Assembly (NCBI RefSeq): GCF_013385825.1
Contig: NZ_JACAPG010000012.1
Span: 411,971 to 475,970 of the forward strand
Direction of reading: 5' to 3'
DNA from: Pseudomonas reactans
GTDB taxonomy: Bacteria; Pseudomonadota; Gammaproteobacteria; Pseudomonadales; Pseudomonadaceae
Length of the DNA: 64,000 bases
The notes beneath the pieces are model-generated. The model saw nothing but the letters and a program-made list of their open reading frames with translations, had not been told where the DNA came from and ran no database searches. Below are positions 1 through 11,943 of the stretch, in pieces. Both the position numbers and the translations under genes were made by a program. Each line of letters begins with the position of its first letter. Position 1 is the first letter of the stretch.

Positions 1-471
1 CTCAACTACGTGGTCAACGCCGGCAACGAAGCCGACGAGCAGATTGCGGTGATCATCAAGGACCAACTGGCCAAGGTCGGTGTGACGGCCAACCTGCAAA
101 AGGTCGACCCGACCCAGAGCTGGCAGATGCTGGTGGACGGTGAGTACGACATTTCGGTGATGTACTGGACCAACGACATCCTCGACCCGGACCAGAAGAC
201 CACCTTCGTGCTAGGCCATGACACCAACCAGAACTACATGACCCGCTACAAGAACGACAAGGTCAAGGCGCTGGTGGCACAGGCGCGCATCGAGGCGGAC
301 CCGGCCAAGCGTGAGCAGATGTATGTGGAGTTGCAGAAACTGGCGAAACAGGACGTGAACTGGATCGACTTGTACTACAGCCCGTACATCAACATCTCAC
401 GCAAGAATGTGAGCAACTTCCTGCAAAACCCGCTGGGCCGTTTCACCCTCGAAGAGGTCGTGAAAAACTGA
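1..471 (+). CDS. Peptide ABC transporter substrate-binding protein, C-terminal part
   Basis: This reading frame is open at the window edge, so only the last 156 residues are seen. The sequence looks like the C-terminal lobe of a family 5 extracellular solute-binding protein (DppA/OppA-like), the periplasmic receptor of a dipeptide or oligopeptide ABC importer. Visible features are the stretch YDISVMYWTNDILDPD, typical of the hinge and second lobe of these proteins, and the late helix with EADPAKREQMYVELQKLAKQ, where family members carry a similar R-x-x-x-Y-x-x-x-Q pattern before a W-I-x-L-Y-Y strand. The signal peptide and first lobe lie outside the window. The exact substrate cannot be told. 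A REP doublet follows the stop codon and no partner permease genes are visible here. Confidence 0.8.
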   Translation, partial: LNYVVNAGNEADEQIAVIIKDQLAKVGVTANLQKVDPTQSWQMLVDGEYDISVMYWTNDILDPDQKTTFVLGHDTNQNYMTRYKNDKVKALVAQARIEADPAKREQMYVELQKLAKQDVNWIDLYYSPYINISRKNVSNFLQNPLGRFTLEEVVKN

Positions 472-479
472 CGGATTCC

Positions 480-580
480 TGTAGGAGCGAGCTTGCTCGC
501 GAAGAACCTGAGAGCGCCGCGTTAAACCATACTCGCTGCGCCATCGTTAACGATTTTCGCGAGCAAGCTCGCTCCTACAG
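480..580. repeat. REP doublet (REPIN-like), family with core GAGCGAGCTTGCTCGC
   Basis: Two inverted copies of a REP sequence face each other. The left arm reads TGTAGGAGCGAGCTTGCTCG from 480 and its reverse complement ends at about 580. Each arm is itself a small hairpin, and the interior carries the 10-base palindrome TCGTTAACGA. It lies between the binding-protein gene and the convergent yciK. A second copy of this family occurs at 56808-56907. Confidence 0.9.
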
Positions 581-591
581 GGGGCGCAGCA

Positions 592-1332
592 TTATTGCGC
601 GTCAAACGCCTGGCCGTTGATGCCCGCACTGTCCGGCCCCATCAGGTACAGGTACACCGGCATGATCTCTTCCGGAGCAGGCCGCTCCATCGGGTTTTCC
701 CCTGGATACGCCTGGGCGCGCATGCTGGTGCGCGTGCCACCTGGGTTGATGCTGTTGGAGCGTACCGCTGCCACATCCTCAAGCTCATCGGCCAAGGTTT
801 GCATCAAGCCTTCGGTCGCAAACTTCGACACGCCATAAGCACCCCAATAAGCCCGGCCCTTGCGCCCGACGCTGCTGGAGGTAAACACCACCGACGCATC
901 CTGGGACAGCTTGAGCAGCGGCAGCAAGGTGCTGGTCAACATGAACATCGCGTTGACGTTCACGTGCATCACCCGCATGAAGTTCTCACCCGACAACTGC
1001 TCGATCGGCGTGCGTGGGCCGATGATCGAGGCGTTGTGCAGCAGGCCGTCGAGGTGGCCGAATTCCTTTTCGATCATCGCAGCCAGCTCATCGTATTGAT
1101 GGGGCAGGGCGGTCTCCAGGTTGAACGGAATCACCACGGGTTGCGGTTGGCCCGCCGCTTCGATTTCGTCATATACCTGGGCCAGGTTGGCTTCGGTCTT
1201 GCCCAGCAAAAGCACGGTGGCGCCATGGGCGGCGTAGGTTTTTGCCGCCGCGGCGCCGATCCCGCGACCGGCGCCGGTCACCAGGATCACCCGGCCTTTG
1301 AGCAGTTCTGGACGTGCGGAGTAATCAAACAT
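592..1332 (-). CDS. yciK: YciK-family short-chain dehydrogenase/reductase
   Basis: A 246-residue classical short-chain dehydrogenase. The N-terminal Rossmann motif TGAGRGIG (about residues 19-26) binds NAD(P), the NAS sequence follows near residue 100, and the active-site Y-G-V-S-K lies near residue 168. It matches the YciK family found next to mupP and ubiG in pseudomonads; the physiological substrate is not established. I chose ATG at 1332 because GAGG lies about 7 bases upstream. A TTG at 1338 would add two residues. Its order after ubiG and mupP on the same strand suggests co-transcription, although a REP doublet occupies the gap between mupP and yciK and could modulate readthrough. Length is normal for the family. 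Confidence 0.88.
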   Translation of the reverse strand: MFDYSARPELLKGRVILVTGAGRGIGAAAAKTYAAHGATVLLLGKTEANLAQVYDEIEAAGQPQPVVIPFNLETALPHQYDELAAMIEKEFGHLDGLLHNASIIGPRTPIEQLSGENFMRVMHVNVNAMFMLTSTLLPLLKLSQDASVVFTSSSVGRKGRAYWGAYGVSKFATEGLMQTLADELEDVAAVRSNSINPGGTRTSMRAQAYPGENPMERPAPEEIMPVYLYLMGPDSAGINGQAFDAQ

Positions 1333-1386
1333 AAACAACCTCGACAGAATTCACAGAAAATCCATGTGATTGATCGCAGCCAGGGC

Positions 1387-1486
1387 TTTTGTGGCGAGGG
1401 AGCTTGCTCCCGCTGGGGCGCGAAGCGGCCCAAAAAGATAGGCCTGCTACGCAGTCCAGCGGGAGCAAGCTCCCTCGCCACAAAAG
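1387..1486. repeat. REP doublet, family with core GGGAGCTTGCTCCC
   Basis: Left arm TTTGTGGCGAGGGAGCTTGC begins at about 1387 and its inverted copy ends at about 1486 in GCCACAAAAG. The arms pair over more than 20 bases. It sits in the mupP-yciK gap and has a different core from the doublet at 480-580. Confidence 0.9.
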
Positions 1487-1510
1487 CGCATCAGCCGCGA
1501 GTAGTCTCGA

Positions 1511-2182
1511 TCAGCAACTGCACAGTGCGTTATCCAGCACCTTGCGCAGTTCCAGCGGGTGATCCACCACCACATCGGCGCCCCAATGGCGCGGGTTGTC
1601 GTCCGGGTGGATGTAGCCGTAGGTGACCGCTGCAGTGCGCGTGCCAGCGTCGCGGCCGGACTCGATATCGCGCAGGTCATCGCCCACAAACAATACGCTG
1701 GCCGGGTCCAGGTCGAGCATCTTGCACGCCAGGATCATCGGCTCCGGGTCCGGCTTGCTGTTCTTCACATGGTCCGGGCAAATCAGCAGCGCCGAGCGCT
1801 CGGCCAGGCCCAATTGCTGCATGATCGGTTCGGCAAAACGCAGGGGTTTGTTGGTGACCACGCCCCAGACCAGCTTGGACTTCTCGATGTCTTCCAGCAG
1901 TTCGGCCATACCGTCGAACAGTTTGCTGTGGACCGCGCACCCTTTGAGGTAGCGCTCGAGGAATTCCTGGCGCAGTTCTTCAAAGCCTGGGGATTCCGGG
2001 TCCATGGAAAAGGTCACGGCCACCATCGCCTTCGCACCGCCGGAGATTTCATCGCGGATGTGCTGAGGGTTGATCGGCGCCAGGTCGCGGTCGGCGCGCA
2101 TGGCCTGGCAGATGGCGATAAAGTCCGGCGCGGTATCCAGCAGGGTACCGTCCATGTCGAAGAGAACCGCTCGCAACTTCAC
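1511..2182 (-). CDS. mupP: N-acetylmuramic acid 6-phosphate phosphatase MupP (HAD family)
   Basis: A 223-residue HAD-superfamily hydrolase. Motif I D-M-D-G-T-L (residues 9-14) gives the nucleophile Asp and the acid/base Asp. Motif II is VVTNKP, and motif IV is [14 protein letters not shown] near the C terminus. Such proteins are often named phosphoglycolate phosphatase, but in Pseudomonas the copy beside ubiG is MupP, which dephosphorylates MurNAc-6-P in the anhydro-MurNAc/AmgK/MurU peptidoglycan recycling route. The assignment rests on motifs plus position, so Gph activity cannot be excluded. Translation starts at GTG 2182 with GAGGAG about 8 bases upstream. The gap to the ubiG stop is 4 bases, so the two are very probably co-transcribed and translationally coupled. 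Confidence 0.85.
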   Translation of the reverse strand: MKLRAVLFDMDGTLLDTAPDFIAICQAMRADRDLAPINPQHIRDEISGGAKAMVAVTFSMDPESPGFEELRQEFLERYLKGCAVHSKLFDGMAELLEDIEKSKLVWGVVTNKPLRFAEPIMQQLGLAERSALLICPDHVKNSKPDPEPMILACKMLDLDPASVLFVGDDLRDIESGRDAGTRTAAVTYGYIHPDDNPRHWGADVVVDHPLELRKVLDNALCSC

Positions 2183-2186
2183 AGGC

Positions 2187-2885
2187 TCACTCCTCGCGCA
2201 GGGTCTGGATCATGTAGTTGACGTCAACGTCGTTGGCCAGCTTGTAGTGCTTGGTCAGCGGGTTGTAGGTCAGGCCGATGATGTCCTTGACGGTCAGCCC
2301 GGCCTGGCGGCTCCAGGCGCCCAGCTCGGACGGGCGGATGAATTTCTTGAAGTCATGGGTGCCGCGCGGCAGCAGCTTCATGATGTATTCAGCGCCGATG
2401 ATCGCGAACAGGTAGGCCTTGGGGTTGCGGTTGATGGTGGAGAAGAACACTTGGCCGCCGGGCTTGACCATGCGGAAGCAGGCGCGGATCACCGAGGACG
2501 GGTCCGGTACGTGCTCGAGCATTTCCAGGCAGGTGACGACGTCGAACTGCTCGGGCATTTCTTCGGCCAGGGCTTCGGCGGTGATCTGGCGGTACTCGAC
2601 GTTCACGCCGGATTCCAGTTGATGCAGTTGGGCCACGGCCAAGGGCGCTTCGCCCATGTCGATGCCCATCACGGTCGCGCCGCGCTGTGCCATGGCTTCG
2701 CTGAGGATGCCGCCGCCGCAACCCACGTCCAACACCTTCTTGCCGGCCAGGTTGACGCGCTCGTCAATCCAGTTGACCCGCAGCGGGTTGATGTCGTGCA
2801 GCGGCTTGAACTCGCTCTCGCGGTCCCACCAGCGGTGGGCCAGGGCTTCAAACTTGGCGATTTCGGCGTGGTCGACGTTGCTCAT
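2187..2885 (-). CDS. ubiG: 3-demethylubiquinol / 2-polyprenyl-6-hydroxyphenol O-methyltransferase UbiG
   Basis: A 232-residue class I SAM-dependent methyltransferase for both O-methylations of ubiquinone synthesis. The SAM-binding glycine loop VLDVGCGGG lies near residues 52-60, the acidic motif is GIDMGEAPL, and the post-I region includes [13 protein letters not shown]. The N terminus [21 protein letters not shown] is typical of UbiG. The open frame extends upstream to 2987, but ATG 2885 has AGAGGA just before it and gives the normal family length; the extra 34 residues would overlap the mtaD 3' end. It sits directly upstream of mupP and downstream of mtaD on the same strand. Confidence 0.93.
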   Translation of the reverse strand: MSNVDHAEIAKFEALAHRWWDRESEFKPLHDINPLRVNWIDERVNLAGKKVLDVGCGGGILSEAMAQRGATVMGIDMGEAPLAVAQLHQLESGVNVEYRQITAEALAEEMPEQFDVVTCLEMLEHVPDPSSVIRACFRMVKPGGQVFFSTINRNPKAYLFAIIGAEYIMKLLPRGTHDFKKFIRPSELGAWSRQAGLTVKDIIGLTYNPLTKHYKLANDVDVNYMIQTLREE

Positions 2886-2949
2886 GGTGAATCCTCTAAA
2901 CCTGATAAATCGTTGGGTCAGTTCTGAACCCAAGGGTTCAAAACCTTCG

Positions 2950-4281
2950 TTATTCGCTGTGCCCGCTGATGCGTTGGCCCCAGGCAATGGCCGTGGCGGT
3001 CAACTGTTGTTCATCCATGCGGGTCAATTGCCGGTCGTCGAGCAACTGCTTGCCGGCGACCCAAAGGTGTTTCACACAATCGCGTCCGGTGGCATATATA
3101 AGCTGCGAGACCGGATCGTAGATCGGTTGTTGCGCCAGCCCCGAGAGATCGAAGGCGACGATATCCGCCGCCTTGCCGACCTCCAGCGAGCCAATCTCGC
3201 TTTCCAGGCCCATGGCCCGTGCACCGTTGAGGGTGGCCATGCGCAGGGCGCGATGGGCATCCAGTGCGGTGGCCGAACCGGCGACGGCCTTGGCCAGCAT
3301 CGCTGCGGTGCGGGTTTCACCCAGCAGGTCGAGGTCATTGTTGCTGGCGGCGCCATCGGTGCCGATGGCCACGTTCACGCCAGCCTGCCACAGGCGCTCC
3401 ACTGGGCAAAAGCCGCTGGCCAGTTTCAGGTTGGATTCCGGGCAGTGAATGATGCTGGTGTTGCTTTCTACCAGCAAAGCCAGGTCATCCTCGCTGATTT
3501 GGGTCATATGAACGGCCTGGAAGCGCGGGCCCAGTAGCCCGAGGCGACCCAGGCGCGATAATGGCCGTTCGCCAGTCTGCTCGACGGCTTGCTGCACTTC
3601 AAAGGCGGTTTCGTGAACATGCATGTGGATCGCGGCGTCCAGCTCTTCGGCGATTACACGGATTTTCTCCAGGTTGTCATCGCACACCGTGTAGGGCGCG
3701 TGCGGGCCGAAGGTGATCTTGATGCGCGGGTGGTGCTTGAGGTCGCCGAATAGCTCGACGCCCTGGCGAATCGCCTCGTCAGGTGTGCTGGCGCCGGGGA
3801 TCGGGAAGTCGAGGATCGGGATTGCGATCTGCGCGCGCATGCCGCTGTTGTGCACGCAGTCACTGGCGACCTTGGGGTAGAAGTACATGTCGGAGAAACA
3901 GGTGATGCCACCTTTGAGCTGTTCGGCGATGGCCAGGTCGGTGCCGTCGCGGACGAAGGCTTCATCGACCCACTTGGCCTCGGCTGGCCAGATGTGCTTT
4001 TCCAGCCAGGTCATCAGCGGCAGGTCGTCGGCCAGGCCACGAAACAGGCTCATCGCCGCATGCCCGTGGGCGTTGATTAGGCCGGGGCTGAGCAGCATGC
4101 CGGGCAGTTCGCGCACTTCGTTGGCCGAAAGCTTCAACGCCGCGGCCCTGGGCCCGATAAACGCGATGCGCCCGTCGCGAATGCCCAGGCCGTGCTCCTT
4201 GAGCACCACGCCAGCGGGTTCGACAGGTACCAGCCAGGTTGGCAGCAACAATAAGTCGAGCGGGGCGGCAGTGGCGGTCAT
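2950..4281 (-). CDS. mtaD: 5-methylthioadenosine/S-adenosylhomocysteine deaminase (TRZ/ATZ amidohydrolase)
   Basis: A 443-residue amidohydrolase. Metal-binding N-A-H-G-H lies near residues 70-74, a second histidine pair is in IHMHVHET, and the late Asp is in [11 protein letters not shown]. These place it in the TRZ/ATZ group that deaminates methylthioadenosine or S-adenosylhomocysteine. Its neighbour mtnA, transcribed divergently, handles the next stage of methylthioadenosine salvage (methylthioribose-1-phosphate isomerase), which supports MTA as substrate: in Pseudomonas MTA can be deaminated to methylthioinosine before phosphorolysis. Start ATG 4281 lies about 110 bases from the mtnA start. 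Minus-strand TATACT (4321-4326) and TATATA (4304-4309) are both possible -10 boxes. Confidence 0.88.
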   Translation of the reverse strand: MTATAAPLDLLLLPTWLVPVEPAGVVLKEHGLGIRDGRIAFIGPRAAALKLSANEVRELPGMLLSPGLINAHGHAAMSLFRGLADDLPLMTWLEKHIWPAEAKWVDEAFVRDGTDLAIAEQLKGGITCFSDMYFYPKVASDCVHNSGMRAQIAIPILDFPIPGASTPDEAIRQGVELFGDLKHHPRIKITFGPHAPYTVCDDNLEKIRVIAEELDAAIHMHVHETAFEVQQAVEQTGERPLSRLGRLGLLGPRFQAVHMTQISEDDLALLVESNTSIIHCPESNLKLASGFCPVERLWQAGVNVAIGTDGAASNNDLDLLGETRTAAMLAKAVAGSATALDAHRALRMATLNGARAMGLESEIGSLEVGKAADIVAFDLSGLAQQPIYDPVSQLIYATGRDCVKHLWVAGKQLLDDRQLTRMDEQQLTATAIAWGQRISGHSE

Positions 4282-4329
4282 CGCAGGCTTCTTCCCAGGC
4301 AGCTATATAAAGAAGGGCGAAGTATACCC

Positions 4330-4358
4330 GAGCGTCCTGGCTGGCGGATCGCTATAAT
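4330..4358 (+). promoter_or_regulatory. Probable sigma-70 promoter of mtnA
   Basis: A perfect TATAAT box lies at 4353-4358, 32 bases before the mtnA ATG. No good TTGACA partner is seen 17 bases upstream (GAGCGT at 4330-4335), so activity may rely on the strong -10 box. The region is shared with the divergent mtaD gene. Confidence 0.5.
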
Positions 4359-4390
4359 CGGCGGCTTTGTTTATGAGTGCGGAGTAAGGG

Positions 4391-5467
4391 ATGCGCGATC
4401 GACTGTTGGCAGCGGAGAAAGTGAAGGCCATCGATTGGCGTGATGGCGCGCTGTACCTGCTCGATCAGCGTGCCTTGCCGTCCCGGGAAAGCTGGGTGGC
4501 CTGCGTGACGGTCGATGACGTGGCGGCCGCCATTCGTTCGATGGTGGTGCGCGGTGCGCCGGCCATCGGCATCAGCGCCGCGTATGGCCTGGTGCTGGCC
4601 GCCCGTGAGTGCATCGCCGAGGGTGGTGACTGGCAGGCCGCGTGGGAAGAAGACTACGCACTGCTGGCTGATACCCGTCCCACCGCGTCGAACCTGTTCT
4701 GGGCGTTGAAACGCATGCGCGACCGCCTGGACCGCGTCAAAAAACACGCCGATCCGCTGGCGGTGCTGGAGGCGGAAGCCATTGCCATCCATGAAAGTGA
4801 TCGCGAAGCCAATCTCACCATGGCTCAGTTGGGCGTCGAACTGATCCGCAAGCATCAGGGCAATGCCCAGGCCATCCTTACCCACGGCAATGCAGGCGCC
4901 CTGGCGACCGGCGGCGTGGGTACGGCGCTCGGGGTGATTCGTGCGGCCTACCTGGAAGGGATGGTCGAGCAGGTCTACGCCAATGAAACCCGGCCCTGGC
5001 TGCAAGGTTCGCGGCTGACCGCCTGGGAGCTGGCGGGCGAGGGCATCCCGGTGACGGTGAATGCCGATTCGGCCGGCGCGCACATTCTCAAGACCAAAGG
5101 TGTGACCTGGGTGATCGTCGGTGCCGATTGCATTGCCGCCAATGGCGATGTGATCAGCAAGATCGGTACTTACCAGTTGGCGGTGTGTGCGATGCACCAC
5201 GGCGTGCGCTTCATGGTGGTGGCGCCGAGTTCAACCCTCGATCTGATGATGGCCACTGGTGATGACGTCGCTCTGGAAGAGCGCGATACCGGCGAGTTGC
5301 TGGAAGTCGCCGGCCAGCGTTTTGCCGCCGATGTCAGCGCCTTCAATCCGGTGTTTGACGTGACCCCGGCGGACCTGATCGACGTGATCGTGACCGAAAA
5401 AGGCGTGGTCGAACGGCCGGACACCGCCAAGCTGGCTAAACTGATGTGCCGTAAACGCCTGCATTAA
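4391..5467 (+). CDS. mtnA: S-methyl-5-thioribose-1-phosphate isomerase MtnA
   Basis: A 358-residue member of the eIF2B-related isomerase family that converts methylthioribose-1-phosphate to methylthioribulose-1-phosphate in methionine salvage. Family landmarks are [10 protein letters not shown] (about residues 51-60), [14 protein letters not shown] (about residues 158-171), the conserved N-E-T-R-P segment, and [18 protein letters not shown], which includes the catalytic Cys-Asp neighbourhood. The start ATG 4391 has GGAG/AAGGG just upstream. The C terminus VVERPD is typical. It is transcribed away from mtaD and followed by about 300 bases before gyrA, so it appears to be monocistronic. Confidence 0.93.
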   Translation: MRDRLLAAEKVKAIDWRDGALYLLDQRALPSRESWVACVTVDDVAAAIRSMVVRGAPAIGISAAYGLVLAARECIAEGGDWQAAWEEDYALLADTRPTASNLFWALKRMRDRLDRVKKHADPLAVLEAEAIAIHESDREANLTMAQLGVELIRKHQGNAQAILTHGNAGALATGGVGTALGVIRAAYLEGMVEQVYANETRPWLQGSRLTAWELAGEGIPVTVNADSAGAHILKTKGVTWVIVGADCIAANGDVISKIGTYQLAVCAMHHGVRFMVVAPSSTLDLMMATGDDVALEERDTGELLEVAGQRFAADVSAFNPVFDVTPADLIDVIVTEKGVVERPDTAKLAKLMCRKRLH

Positions 5468-5770
5468 GCCAATTTGCTTTCGAAATTGGGCTTGGATCCA
5501 GCTCTGAGCCCCTCTCGTCGCCCTCAAGCCTGTCATCCGTCAAATTACTAGCCTCCATGCGCATCAGGGGGATAGGTGCGTGGCGGCGATTGTGATAACA
5601 TCCGGCGGTTTCCAGGGCCGCCCCAAGGGGTTGCCCATAACGTGCAGATCCGTGTCATAACTCGTTGATTTGTCGTAAGTCGTTGTCCGGCGCTTTGCCG
5701 GCAACGGCGAGCTTCGTTCGTCCCATATGGATGTGACGAGGTTTCACCCGAAAAAGGAATCAGGCTTCTC
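5468..5770 (+). other. mtnA-gyrA intergenic region (gyrA leader)
   Basis: About 300 bases without a credible gene. Just after mtnA is an imperfect hairpin (AAGCCAATTT with AAATTGGGCTT, 5465-5493) lacking a T-run. A possible extended -10 element, TGTGATAAC, lies at 5591-5599 and could drive gyrA with a long leader, but its -35 is poor. AAAAAGG stands about 15 bases before the gyrA ATG. Confidence 0.4.
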
Positions 5771-8425
<2,655 letters not shown>

Positions 8426-8435
8426 GCGGACACAC

Positions 8436-8470
8436 AGGGGGCGGATGAAGATTCGCCCCCTTGTTGTTTG
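8436..8470 (+). terminator. Rho-independent terminator of gyrA
   Basis: The stem GGGGGCG (8437-8443) pairs with CGCCCCC (8454-8460), followed by TTGTTGTTTG. It begins about 11 bases after the gyrA stop. Confidence 0.8.
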
Positions 8471-8483
8471 TCCCCTTTGAAAC

Positions 8484-8571
8484 ATGTGGGAGCTGGCTTG
8501 CCTGCGATGGCATCACCGCGGTATCACTGAAATACCGAGGCGCCTGTATCGCAGGCAAGCCAGCTCCTACA
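8484..8571. repeat. REP doublet, family with core GAGCTGGCTTGCCTGCGAT
   Basis: TGTGGGAGCTGGCTTGCCTG starts at about 8484 and the inverted copy, GCAGGCAAGCCAGCTCCTAC, ends at about 8571. It lies between the gyrA terminator and serC. Confidence 0.9.
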
Positions 8572-8641
8572 ACGGTCCGCTCCAACAAAAGAGTGTTGCC
8601 GAATACGATTGCAGCCCCACCAGATCAGAGTGAGATTGGAT

Positions 8642-9727
8642 GTGAGCAAGAGAGCCTATAACTTCTGTGCCGGTCCCGCGGCGCTTCCTGAAGCAGTCCT
8701 GCAGCGTGCGCAGGGTGAACTCCTCGACTGGCATGGAAAAGGCCTCTCCGTGATGGAAATGAGCCATCGCAGCGATGAGTTCGTGTCCATCGCCACCAAG
8801 GCCGAGCAGGATCTGCGCGACTTGCTGGACATCCCATCCAATTACAAAGTGCTGTTCCTGCAGGGCGGCGCCAGCCAGCAGTTCGCCCAGATCCCGCTGA
8901 ACCTGCTGCCGGAAGACGGCACGGCTGACTATATCGACACGGGCATCTGGGGCCAGAAGGCCATTGAAGAGGCCTCCCGTTACGGCCACATCAATGTCGC
9001 GGGTACCGCCAAGCCGTACGACTACTTCGCCATTCCCGGTCAGAACGAGTGGAAGCTATCGAAGGACGCTGCCTACGTGCACTACGTCGCGAACGAAACC
9101 ATCGGCGGCCTGGAGTTTGACTGGGTGCCGGAGGTGGGTGACGTGCCGCTGGTGTGCGACATGTCCTCGGACATCCTTTCGCGTCCTATCGATGTATCCA
9201 AGTACGGCATGATCTACGCCGGTGCGCAGAAGAACATCGGCCCGAGCGGCATCCTGGTCAACATCATTCGCGAAGACCTGCTCGGTCGCGCCCGTTCGCT
9301 GTGCCCGACCATGCTCAACTACAAGGTCGCGGCCGATAATGGCTCGATGTACAACACGCCGCCGGCGTTTGCCTGGTACCTCTCCGGCCTGGTGTTCGAA
9401 TGGCTTAAAGAGCAGGGTGGTGTGGCTGCCATGGGTAAGCTCAACGAAGTGAAGAAGCGCACCCTGTACGACTTCATCGATGCCAGCGGTCTGTACAGCA
9501 ACCCGATCAACCTGACTGACCGCTCATGGATGAACGTGCCGTTCCGCCTGGCTGACGACCGTCTGGACAAGCCATTCCTGGTCGGTGCCGACGAACGTGG
9601 CTTGCTGAACCTCAAGGGTCACCGTTCGGTCGGTGGCATGCGCGCGTCCATTTACAACGCCGTCGACATCCACGCGATCAACGCGCTGGTTGCCTACATG
9701 GCGGAGTTCGAAAAGGAACACGGCTAA
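8642..9727 (+). CDS. serC: Phosphoserine aminotransferase SerC
   Basis: A 361-residue PLP enzyme (class V fold) that makes 3-phosphoserine from 3-phosphohydroxypyruvate in serine synthesis, and also acts in pyridoxal phosphate synthesis. The N terminus after the start reads SKRAYNFCAGPAALP, the GGASQQF motif lies near residues 75-81, and the PLP lysine is Lys197 in GAQKNIGPSG. I place the start at GTG 8642, which gives the normal family length; an upstream ATG at 8609 would add 11 atypical residues. Its TAA stop overlaps the ATG of pheA by one base (TAATG). It begins the run serC-pheA-hisC-tyrA/aroA-cmk, where every junction is tight. Confidence 0.95.
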   Translation: MSKRAYNFCAGPAALPEAVLQRAQGELLDWHGKGLSVMEMSHRSDEFVSIATKAEQDLRDLLDIPSNYKVLFLQGGASQQFAQIPLNLLPEDGTADYIDTGIWGQKAIEEASRYGHINVAGTAKPYDYFAIPGQNEWKLSKDAAYVHYVANETIGGLEFDWVPEVGDVPLVCDMSSDILSRPIDVSKYGMIYAGAQKNIGPSGILVNIIREDLLGRARSLCPTMLNYKVAADNGSMYNTPPAFAWYLSGLVFEWLKEQGGVAAMGKLNEVKKRTLYDFIDASGLYSNPINLTDRSWMNVPFRLADDRLDKPFLVGADERGLLNLKGHRSVGGMRASIYNAVDIHAINALVAYMAEFEKEHG

Positions 9728-10821
9728 TGTCTGAGCAAGAACTCAAGGCCTTGCGCGTACGCATTGACAGCCTGGACGAGAAAGTCCTGGAGCTGATCAG
9801 TGAGCGCGCGCGGTGCGCCCAGGAAGTGGCACGGGTGAAGATGGCGTCCCTGGCGGAAGGTGAGGTGCCGGTGTTCTACCGACCCGAGCGTGAAGCCCAG
9901 GTGCTCAAGCGCGTGATGGAGCGTAATAAAGGCCCGCTGGGCAACGAAGAGATGGCGCGGCTGTTCCGCGAAATCATGTCGTCGTGCCTGGCCCTGGAGC
10001 AGCCGCTGAAAGTGGCTTACCTCGGCCCCGAAGGGACCTTCACCCAAGCTGCGGCCATGAAGCACTTCGGCCACGCGGTGATCAGCAAGCCAATGGCGGC
10101 GATCGACGAAGTGTTCCGTGAAGTGGCGGCCGGTGCGGTGAATTTTGGCGTGGTGCCGGTGGAAAACTCCACCGAGGGCGCGGTCAACCACACGCTGGAC
10201 AGCTTTCTCGAACATGACATGGTGATCTGCGGCGAAGTCGAACTGCGCATCCACCATCACCTGCTGGTGGGCGAGAACACCAAGACCGACAGCATCAGCC
10301 GTATCTACTCCCACGCCCAGTCCCTGGCTCAGTGCCGCAAGTGGCTGGACGCGCATTACCCGAATGTCGAGCGCGTGGCGGTCTCCAGCAATGCCGAGGC
10401 GGCCAAGCGGGTCAAGGGTGAGTGGAACTCGGCGGCCATCGCTGGTGATATGGCAGCGGGCCTGTATGGCCTGACGCGTCTGGCCGAGAAAATCGAGGAC
10501 CGCCCGGACAACTCCACGCGCTTCCTGATGATCGGCAGCCAGGAAGTGCCGCCAACTGGCGACGACAAGACTTCCATCATCGTCTCCATGAGTAACAAGC
10601 CCGGCGCGCTGCATGAGCTACTGGTGCCGTTCCACGATAACGGGATTGACCTGACGCGCATCGAGACTCGTCCTTCGCGCAGCGGTAAATGGACTTACGT
10701 GTTCTTTATCGACTTCATCGGCCACCACCGCGACCCACTGGTCAAAGGTGTGCTGGAGAAAATCAGTCAGGAAGCCGTGGCACTCAAGGTGCTGGGCTCT
10801 TACCCGAAAGCGGTTTTGTGA
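9727..10821 (+). CDS. pheA: Bifunctional chorismate mutase / prephenate dehydratase (P-protein)
   Basis: 364 residues with three parts: an AroQ-type chorismate mutase (about 1-90, with LRVRIDSLDEKVLELISERAR), a prephenate dehydratase (about 95-275, starting VAYLGPEGTFTQAAAMKHFG and containing the catalytic NSTEGAVNHT and DNSTRFL motifs), and a C-terminal ACT domain (about 285-360) with the GALHELL and ESRP-like IETRPS signals for phenylalanine feedback. It converts chorismate through prephenate to phenylpyruvate. The start overlaps the serC stop, which implies translational coupling. Confidence 0.96.
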   Translation: MSEQELKALRVRIDSLDEKVLELISERARCAQEVARVKMASLAEGEVPVFYRPEREAQVLKRVMERNKGPLGNEEMARLFREIMSSCLALEQPLKVAYLGPEGTFTQAAAMKHFGHAVISKPMAAIDEVFREVAAGAVNFGVVPVENSTEGAVNHTLDSFLEHDMVICGEVELRIHHHLLVGENTKTDSISRIYSHAQSLAQCRKWLDAHYPNVERVAVSSNAEAAKRVKGEWNSAAIAGDMAAGLYGLTRLAEKIEDRPDNSTRFLMIGSQEVPPTGDDKTSIIVSMSNKPGALHELLVPFHDNGIDLTRIETRPSRSGKWTYVFFIDFIGHHRDPLVKGVLEKISQEAVALKVLGSYPKAVL

Positions 10822-10830
10822 GGCTTTAAC

Positions 10831-11943
10831 ATGAGTGGCAACTTCCTCGCCCTGGCTCAGCCGGGCGTGCAACAACTGTCGCCTTACGTTCCGGGCAAGC
10901 CTGTGGACGAGTTGGCGCGTGAGTTGAACCTGGATCCGGTGAACATCGTCAAGCTGGCCAGTAACGAAAACCCGCTGGGCCCGAGCCCAAAAGTGTTGGC
11001 GGCGATTCGTGAAGAACTGGTTGAACTGACCCGCTACCCCGATGGCAACGGCTTTGCCCTCAAGTCACTGCTGGCGGAAAAATGCCGGGTCGAGCTGAAC
11101 CAGGTCACCCTGGGCAACGGCTCCAATGACATTCTTGAGCTGGTTGGCCGTGCATACTTGGCGCCGGGCTTGAACGCGGTGTTCAGTGAGCACGCGTTTG
11201 CGGTGTATCCGATCGTGACCCAGGCGGTCGGCGCTGATGCGCGCGTTGTTCCTGCGAAGGATTGGGGGCACGACCTGCCAGCCATGCTGGCGGCCATCGA
11301 CGCCCAGACCCGGGTGGTGTTTATCGCCAACCCGAACAACCCGACCGGCACCTGGTTCGACGCACAGGCGTTGAATGACTTCCTGCAAGACGTGCCGGAA
11401 CACGTGCTGGTCGTGCTGGACGAGGCCTACATCGAATATGCCGAAGGCAGTGATATGCCGAACGGCCTGGATTTCCTGGCGGCGTACCCGAACCTGCTGG
11501 TTTCGCGCACGTTCTCAAAGGCTTATGGCCTGGCGTCGCTGCGGGTCGGCTATGGCCTGTCCACTGCTGTAGTTGCCGATGTGCTGAACCGTGTGCGCCA
11601 GCCGTTCAACGTCAACAGTCTAGCCCTGGCGGCGGCCTGTGCTGCGGTGAAGGATGCCGAGTACCTGGAAGAAGGCCGTCGCATCAACGAAAGCGGCATG
11701 CTGCAACTGCAGGAAGGCTTCCGTGAGCTGGGGCTGGGCTGGATTCCGTCCAAGGGCAACTTCATTTGTGTTGATCTCGGCCAAGTGGCCGCGCCGGTGT
11801 TCCAGGGTCTGTTGCGCGAAGGCGTGATCGTGCGTCCGACCGCCAACTACGGCATGCCGAACCACCTGCGTATTACCATCGGTCTGCCGGCAGAAAACGC
11901 CCGCTTCCTGGAGGCGCTGGCCAAGGTTCTGGCCCGTGGTTGA
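10831..11943 (+). CDS. hisC: Histidinol-phosphate / aromatic aminotransferase (HisC-type)
   Basis: A 370-residue class I/II PLP aminotransferase of the HisC family. KLASNENPLGPSP is near residue 45, the NPNNPTG motif near residue 170, and the PLP lysine is Lys230 in SRTFSKAYGLA. The position between pheA and tyrA suggests that it also transaminates phenylpyruvate or hydroxyphenylpyruvate, as for the second HisC copy (HisC2) known in this operon in pseudomonads. The start lies 9 bases after pheA, and the 3' end overlaps the GTG start of tyrA-aroA by 8 bases. The histidine role cannot be separated from the aromatic role by sequence alone. Confidence 0.92.
   Translation: MSGNFLALAQPGVQQLSPYVPGKPVDELARELNLDPVNIVKLASNENPLGPSPKVLAAIREELVELTRYPDGNGFALKSLLAEKCRVELNQVTLGNGSNDILELVGRAYLAPGLNAVFSEHAFAVYPIVTQAVGADARVVPAKDWGHDLPAMLAAIDAQTRVVFIANPNNPTGTWFDAQALNDFLQDVPEHVLVVLDEAYIEYAEGSDMPNGLDFLAAYPNLLVSRTFSKAYGLASLRVGYGLSTAVVADVLNRVRQPFNVNSLALAAACAAVKDAEYLEEGRRINESGMLQLQEGFRELGLGWIPSKGNFICVDLGQVAAPVFQGLLREGVIVRPTANYGMPNHLRITIGLPAENARFLEALAKVLARG

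Noticed and set aside
2886..2987. N-terminal extension of UbiG by 34 residues
   Set aside because: The extension overlaps the mtaD 3' end, and ATG 2885 has a good ribosome site and the family N terminus.
5465..5493. Hairpin after mtnA as a terminator
   Set aside because: The stem has a bulge and no T-run follows, so termination is not supported.
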